DNA of 64,000 nt from Ascidia mentula (Eukaryota; Chordata; Ascidiacea; Phlebobranchia; Ascidiidae), in the NCBI GenBank assembly GCA_947561715.1, contig OX387199.1, forward strand, positions 7,321,001 to 7,385,000, in the 5' to 3' direction. A program made the position numbers and the translations under genes. The stretch's first letter is position 1. The number at the start of each line of letters is the position of its first letter. Positions 57,663 through 64,000 of this stretch are shown piece by piece. Below the pieces are notes generated by a model, which saw only the letters and a program-made list of their open reading frames with translations, was not told the origin of the DNA and ran no database searches.

Positions 57663-60600
57663 ATGGGAGTTGAATATGAAGTGACGATACTGGTAAGTTT
57701 TAAGGCATCCACTGTTATTGATGCAATATTATAACCTGCCAGTTTCTTAATCAAACTTCAGAAAAAAACGGCTTAACGTTACAAAAATATTAAAACAACA
57801 TACGAGGCTCTGAAGAAAAGGGAATTTTAAAAACTGGTTAACGCATTCATTTCAATGCATTTTAGGATGTGGGTTTAGTTCTAAAAGTCACGTGCTTTTC
57901 AACAGACTTCCAGGGCTATATTTGATCGCAATCACGACACTTCTATTGCGATTGAACTGGTTGGTGAAAATGGTGAATCAAGTGGTCTACTAACACTGGA
58001 TGACTTTCCATCTTTAGTGGGAAGTCAAAGCGCAAATTCGTATCACGTGACTTGCGATGCTGACGTCGGCCAGCCAATCATCGTTCGTTTGAGTAAGAAC
58101 ACAGTGTATCGTACAAATGTGTGGGACAAGGTAGTTAAGCACGATTAGTGGGACTAAACTGCTAGAAATTTGATGTAATTAGTTGCATGCTTGATGATCA
58201 AGTTTAAGGAAAATGATTTAGATGCCGATAATGTTAGTTAGACTGCTTAACGCTTTTACAAACCGCCCCTCGACCTACTAAAAACCTAACGGGGAAATGC
58301 TTACTAAATATATGATCGTGGAATATTACACCATACCCAACCTCCAACAAAAATATGACACAACAACCCTTTGTAAAGATAAAGTGAATAAAAATACGTT
58401 TCAATGTTTGTGACGCAGAACTGAAGAACTGGTCACCGGCAAATGAGTGGTTGTGTGATGCTGTGGTCATTATCGGGTGCAACTCAAAGATTACAACAGA
58501 GTTTCCTGTAAATGACTGGATATCGGCCGACGTGGAAGTTACAAGGGGAGACGGTGGGTAATTTTGCAATATAAATATGTACACTGATATTTGGCATTCA
58601 ACATACTGTGTATAAAAAGTGGGAGTTTCGTTGAGAGACGTGAAACTTTACAAAAATCAGCCCTAATTTACAAAAAAGTGCCCTTGCTGTCCTAAAGCTT
58701 TTATACCACAACACGTAACCAACAACGATGTGAAACGCCTGCGACTGAGCGAAGTCGTCGAAAACCGCGGCAAGTTCGTGTGGATCGCACAGCAAAGACC
58801 GACCGAAACCGGGTGGGGATTTCCCCGTTACGTCAATGCTTCCACTTATCAACAACTGCCGAAGATATTCCAGCGAAATGAAGTGAGGGCAAACCATTTT
58901 GTCGGATCCGGCTTCGCACTGGGACTGAACTCTGTGTTTCAAGCCATTGGAAGTAAGTGAAAAGATAAATTATCAGCATGGAAAGCATTCATTAGGCAAA
59001 TCAAAAGTTACGTGTAAAATATAAGTGCGCATACAGCGGCGCCTTTGTTCTATAAATAATACTTGGGATTTCCTGTCCTAAAACACTAAGTGTTTGTTGA
59101 TGATTTAAGAAGACCAAAAAGTTTAATCTGATCTCAAAATTATGTCTGACTTAAGTAGAACCACTTTCGGGGCACAAATCACACAAATTGATGTGGATTT
59201 AAACTTTTTCCGTTGCTTTAAGAATCGTACGAACCGGTTGAAAAGTTGGATGACTTTCATAATCTTTACGAGCACGCCAAATTAAGACGAGAAAAGTCAT
59301 GGACAGACATGGACCAGTGAGTTGACTTGCAGGTTTTCCAAACAAAACTCCAGCAAAACTAACGACAGAAATATTCCTATTGTATCAGCATTTCAAACCA
59401 GCCAAATCCTTTCTTCGATTCTAATAACCCTCAAAACATTTTTGTAGTTGGAACACAGATGAAAGCTTCGGAAGACAAGTTTTCAACGGTATGACCCCAC
59501 ATAGCATTAAGCGTTGCACGACTTTGCCAAGCGACATAAAGATAACGAATGGAGACGCGATGGAAACAATCGGACAATACAAAACCTTGTTCGGCGAAAT
59601 GAAGGTCTGTTACTAGGGCCAACACATTTCCCAAATGCCTCCATTGTAAACTACAATGCCTCGTTTACGAGAAAGTATAAACCTGTGCTAGAAATTAAAC
59701 CAACCAGAACTTAAGTCACTGAAAATTTGCTTACGATTTTTTTCTTCAGGCAGGCAGAGTCTACATTGTGGACTTTCGCGAAATACTCAAGGGAGCTCCC
59801 CGGGTAAGCCATTACGCCACGGGAAAACCCCTTCACTGTCCGGAGTGCGTTGCCATGTTCTACGTCAACGATCACGGCCAGTTTATGCCCATGGCTATCC
59901 AGCTTGGACCAAGCCGGGATCAGGTTTTTACCCCCACAGACAACCCAGACGATTGGCTGTTGGCGAAGATGTTCTTCAGATGCGCACAGGGAAACGTTCA
60001 TCAGGTGGTTGAAATAGTTTGTCCAAACGGGGGATATGCATAACGTGATACAATTTCCTGCAAATCTGTTATAATTGGTTAACCACTTGTCTTGCTTTCA
60101 GTGGATCTCCTATTATCTCAACACTGTTCAAGTCTTGGAACCTTTTGCCGTGGGACTCTTCCGAAATTTCCCGCGATCTCATCCGATATACAAGTTGCTG
60201 CATCCCCATCTCCGCACGGTGGCAGCAAAAAACACCGACGCCCGGTCGAGTTTTTTACCAACGTCTTCCATCCTTTCTCAGGGAATAGCAACAGGTTTGC
60301 TGGTTTTCATGTGTTGTTGTCATATTTGTAATTTGGCGTTGATTCTTTCAGCGGCGATACCAGTGGTGAGAAAGTGCTACAAAATGTTCAAAATGTCGGA
60401 ATTAAACGTGCCTTTCGTACTGAGAATAAATGGTACGTTCATAAACGGTTACTTGTATTGTTTAATTACTTTTGATTGTACAGAAACAGATGATCAGTAA
60501 AAAAAATTTTTGCAATGTGCAAAGTGCTGATGACAATAGAACATAAACCAAAATAATGGTTGCATGAATGTTCTTTTGATGTGGCAGGAACAACTGATCG

Positions 60601-62366
60601 ACAACTGTTGCCTGGGTATTACTACAGAGACGATGCGCTGGCTCACTGGAAAGCGATGGAAAAATACGTTGGTGGAGTTATTCGGCACTACTACATGAGC
60701 GATGCGGTAAGTTAAATAGAAATAGAATAGTTTTAATTTTAGCTACTTCATTTTCAAAAGCACTATTTAAGTTCAAGTGTGATTGAAAATTTTAAGCAAC
60801 AAGTGTTTTCTGCTTTCGCAAGGTAAGGAAAAATCTTCCCACTGAGCAAAAATTTTGCGAAAATGAAGTTGTGGCTAAATTCACTTTTATTCTGTTTCAC
60901 AAGAGAGGTGGTTTTACCTACATACACGTTTTGATAGAATGTAGTTCGAGATTTCGAGTTACAAGGCTGGGCAAAAGATGTTGCAAAGGACGGACTTGGA
61001 TGGCAAGGCAGCGACACCAAGGGGATGCCTGAAAAGTTTTCCTCGGTCCAACAACTGGTAACCTTGCTTATATTGTAATCCTAATGACAAGATGTCTCTA
61101 TCGGTTGACATATCACTAAGAAAACAAAACCGTTTTTTTGGGGGGTGCAGGATACCCTGGCTAGGTTCTTGAATCTTAAGTCAGCATTTACACAGATCAC
61201 TTTTGGATATGCATACATAAAATGAAAACATTTCCAATTGGTATCAAAATTAAGCTTTCACGTTTGTGCATACATGAACACAACGACAACGACAATAACA
61301 AGTACAATATGAGCATTTAGTCGCAATTAATAGACTGTTTTAACACAGATTGACATCCTAGTGTCGTTGATATTCACAAGTTCGGTGCAACACGCAGCAG
61401 TCAGTATGGGTCAGTTCGAGAACTACAAGTTCGTACCGAATTCTCCGTTGGGAATGAGGCTTCCACCACACAAGAAAGGAGAGGTGCTATTTTAATGCCA
61501 GTTTAAACAAAACTTGGTTCGTCTCTGTTGATTGGTACCTAGTTTGGTACCCAATATATCGACGATTGACGAAAAGGTACCGCAAAGTGTTAATCTGTGT
61601 GCCTGCTAGCCTACCAGCTAGCCCTGTGCCACAGTCACAAGCTGCACTGATAAGACCTTGTAGGTCGAAATTGAAAGTTAAGTGTAAAAAAAACTGATTT
61701 AGCTCTGAAAAGTTACAATGTAATGTTGAGATGTTCATACAGCAGCAGCTTTAAGTAAAAGGCATTCAGCTTTCGCTCTAAAATTTTGTTTCACAAACCA
61801 ATGGAAAAGCATTAATGTTTCGTCTCGTTCAGGCAACACCACAACGGATTATGGACAGTTTGCCCGACGTTGTCATGGCAGCCTCCGTAATTGCGACGGG
61901 TTACCAGCTCACTGCTCCATCTGCTAGCGAGGTGAAAACGTTACTATGTTTTAATACCAGTGGAAAACGGTTTCTACGAAACTAGTTTGGTTTGAAAATG
62001 CGTTGACCATGAGGAATATTATGTCGATTAAACTTAAGACAGGCTTTCGAAAAACAGGTCTGCCAAACAGGTTATTGTTTTCCTACAAAATTCTGCTCAT
62101 TAAATTAATACACAAATTTATTTAATGCGCATTTGAAGGCAATAGAAAGTGTGAGTTTTATCTTTAACGGTTTTCCTTTTACAAAGAAATGTCTGGGCCA
62201 CTTTCCGCAAAAACTCTTCACAGAACAGAAGATCATCGAAATTCAAAAGTCTTACAAGCGCGACTTGGAAGCTTTGGAGGCGAAAATTGCGAAACGAAAC
62301 GAAAAACTGGAACACCCGTACACTTACTTATTACCCTCTCGTGTCCTAAACAGCATTTCCATGTGA
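57663..62366 (+). CDS. Animal lipoxygenase (ALOX-like) with altered iron ligands
   Basis: Fourteen exons: 57663-57692, 57906-58092, 58419-58553, 58698-58952, 59223-59316, 59448-59604, 59750-60004, 60102-60294, 60352-60432, 60588-60706, 60959-61057, 61349-61483, 61833-61931 and 62187-62366, all phase-consistent, 672 residues, close to ALOX5 in length. Residues 1 to about 120 form a PLAT domain ([10 protein letters not shown]...). The catalytic domain has [71 protein letters not shown] and [16 protein letters not shown]. The first iron His (H370) and the later His (H550) are kept. The second is Tyr (Y375), the Asn/His site is Ser (S554), and the terminal Ile is Met (M672). Oxygenase activity is therefore doubtful; a pseudoenzyme or unusual isomerase is possible. 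The exon-11 acceptor is weak. Confidence 0.9.
61516..61671 (-). mobile_element. Dispersed repeat element, copy 2, in a lipoxygenase intron
   Basis: Inverse of 51657-51808: GTTCGTCTCTGTTGATTGGT, GGTACCGCAAAGTG, GTGTGCCTGCTAGC and TGCACTGATAAGACCTTGTA match the reverse complement in order. It lies between exons 12 and 13 and does not affect coding. Confidence 0.6.
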
Positions 62367-62570
62367 TTGTGTTGCTGTTTTTTTACTGCATGTGTGTACC
62401 ATCTGATTTCGGTGTGTTTTGTAGATATCCAGGATGCGAGATTATAATTGGCGATATTTTGTCTCTTCTTTTATTGCAAGACAAGTCTTGAAACGCTTGT
62501 TTATGAGCATTCAAAATTCGAATAAATCAGGAGTAAATCAGGGTATCAAGCATCACAGCCACATAAACTT

Positions 62571-62660
62571 CACTCGCTTTGTGAACTTGGCAAATTGAAA
62601 CCGTGGTGGTCATACCTAGTGCCATAAACCAATAAGTGTTGAATACTTCGTACAAGATGC
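62571..62660 (-). pseudogene. Deleted fragment copy of the gene at 63686
   Basis: The - strand reads YEVFNTYWFMALGMTTT, then directly FQFAKFTK-like sequence, matching FEVLDTIRYMELGMTTT and RFQVAKLSE of the gene at 63686-64000 with about 42 bases deleted between. It lies on the same strand, about 1.3 kb away. No intact frame continues on either side. Confidence 0.55.
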
Positions 62661-63685
62661 TTTTTTAGTTTTCGTAGCACCTATTGATGACTTGGTATTC
62701 TTTGGAACTGCTTTTATCGTTCCACTGCGCTTGGAACCATATTCTGTTAAAAATCCCATTTAGGTTAATGCACAAAAGTTTCTTGGATTCTTTGTGGAAT
62801 ATTCCAAACGATGCTTTTGTGTCGCCCTTCATTGACATTACGAAAGCCCACACGGGAATAGACGATATGATAGCTTCGTTTTATGAAACTTGAAAATCAA
62901 TGCGAGTCAAGATCAATTCCACGTCTCGAACAGCATATCACCGTCTAATCAAATTAAGTCGCAACACATAACATTTCCCAGACAATTCAGCGCCAATCAC
63001 TCAATTAAAGACAGTTCATTTGCCCATGTAAAGTGAATGACGTAAGTTATTACGTAACAGAACTTGCTCACACAACCAAGCAGTTTGGACTGGTCGTTTC
63101 CTTAAAACAGATTGCATTCAACTATGAACAAATTTGCTTTGTAATATCCTCGTGTTTCATCGAATTACTGCGATTGTTCCTGGCAACAAAGTTTACTCTG
63201 TATTATTTGGCTTGGATAGGAATAGTGTGTTAAAAACACCAGCAACGTTGGTACGGTAACTTTCTGATCAGAGAGACGACGCGTTGTTTCAGGAAGCTGT
63301 TTTAACGTTTCCTTCCATTCAATCGTGGTTTGCTGCTGACGAATGAAGAATCCAATGTGGTGGCTGTAGCATTTTCTACAACTACAATGTTTCACGCATC
63401 TGTACCAGCAGTAACGATATTCATCGATACAGAGTTTGTTTTAGAAGAACTTTTTAATATTCAAACATAATTAGCATTAAAAACTATGCATTTCCATCAA
63501 CAGTGTGATAGCAAATCGGATTCTCGTCAAGTATCACAATGATTAGCTTGTATTAAATTCGTGCATTGCATCGACAACAGATACCAACGTAAGCACACGA
63601 GCATGTGAAAGCATTTAGATGAGAACTATTAACAAGGAAACTTTGTGAAATTAAATTAAATTCATGCCTGAAATACACGTTTGTA
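62661..63685. other. Spacer with no assignable gene
   Basis: Short open frames on both strands (62684-62893 +, 63033-63233 +) have no recognised similarity. It separates the convergent lipoxygenase from the gene that enters at the right edge. Confidence 0.4.
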
Positions 63686-64000
63686 TTAAATTGTCATCGT
63701 ATTATGAATTGGGGATAAATTTAATGCAGGCTTCTTGCCCGTCAGTGGATCAACGAAGTCTGTGAATTTGACCTCTCTTAAAACAGAGAAGCCTCCTATT
63801 CCTAACATCATCTTGTGGCTGAACAGAGATGTTGATATAGCAACCAAATACTCGCAAGTCGCCTTTCTCGCTTCATACTCCGACAACTTGGCAACTTGAA
63901 ACCGTCTCAACAGGTTAAAACCAGCGTAATCCGGATGCGTGGTGGTCATACCGAGTTCCATGTACCTAATGGTGTCAAGCACTTCAAACAAATCGCCTTC
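63686..64000 (-). CDS. 3' end of an unrecognised protein-coding gene
   Basis: An open frame enters from the right edge and ends at 63686 (stop TAA), encoding at least 104 residues: EGDLFEVLDTIRYMELGMTT, HPDYAGFNLLRRFQVAKLSE, YEARKATCEYLVAISTSLFS and a C-terminus LTGKKPALNLSPIHNTMTI. The conserved look and the related fragment at 62571-62660 show it is a real coding exon. I do not recognise the family. No acceptor is visible inside, so the exon may start beyond the window. Confidence 0.6.
   Translation of the reverse strand, partial: EGDLFEVLDTIRYMELGMTTTHPDYAGFNLLRRFQVAKLSEYEARKATCEYLVAISTSLFSHKMMLGIGGFSVLREVKFTDFVDPLTGKKPALNLSPIHNTMTI

Noticed and set aside
59401..59447. Additional lipoxygenase exon in 59391-59447
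   Set aside because: Joining 59316 directly to 59448 gives a continuous family-like sequence in phase; the in-between open stretch has no donor in a matching phase.

Overview
The window reads as nuclear DNA of an invertebrate animal. The genes are multi-exon with GT-AG introns, sequence is AT-rich, and protein families are metazoan: a follistatin-like (FSTL4/5-type) C-terminus, Ly6/uPAR-type three-finger proteins, UNG2 with a PCNA-binding motif, and an animal lipoxygenase with the 14-exon layout of vertebrate ALOX genes. A tunicate or another invertebrate chordate is my best guess. It is an inference from gene content and compactness, not something read directly. All gene models are manual splices in which donor, acceptor and phase were checked.

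Layout. (1) 0.2-3.1 kb, + strand: last exons of an FSTL4/5-like gene. (2) 3.7-23.0 kb, - strand: a tandem array of small secreted or GPI-anchored Ly6/uPAR-like genes with a fixed three-exon plan (intron phases 1 and 2). Five copies look intact (B, C, E, G, H and I makes six) and four are broken (A, D, F, J); C is divergent. The gaps hold SINE and MITE debris. (3) 24.7-26.8 kb, - strand: complete uracil-DNA glycosylase (UNG) in seven exons. (4) 27.7-37.0 kb: an apparently complete 9.2-kb DNA transposon with short TIRs, large satellite-like subterminal arrays (71, 190 and 132 bp units), a CACTA/tnp2-like transposase gene and a ten-exon DUF4806-type gene. (5) 38.2-39.3 kb: decayed Penelope-like retroelement with GIY-YIG remnant. 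(6) 39.9-50.7 kb: two paralogous genes in tail-to-tail orientation encoding large multipass membrane proteins (about 16 TM segments) built from four related four-TM units; I do not recognise the family. Each paralog carries its own in-frame minisatellite. (7) 50.9-53.8 kb: repeats only. (8) 53.9-55.5 kb: two small secreted proteins with a GCW...KGGSW-type cysteine domain. (9) 57.7-62.4 kb, + strand: complete 672-residue lipoxygenase that lacks key iron ligands. (10) 63.7-64.0 kb, - strand: 3' end of an unrecognised gene that runs off the window; a deleted copy of its coding sequence lies at 62.6 kb.

The genes do not form one pathway. The two parts that look most like under-described biology are the Ly6-like array, with a shared upstream motif, and the four-unit membrane-protein pair. 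The transposon and the lipoxygenase pseudoenzyme candidate come next.
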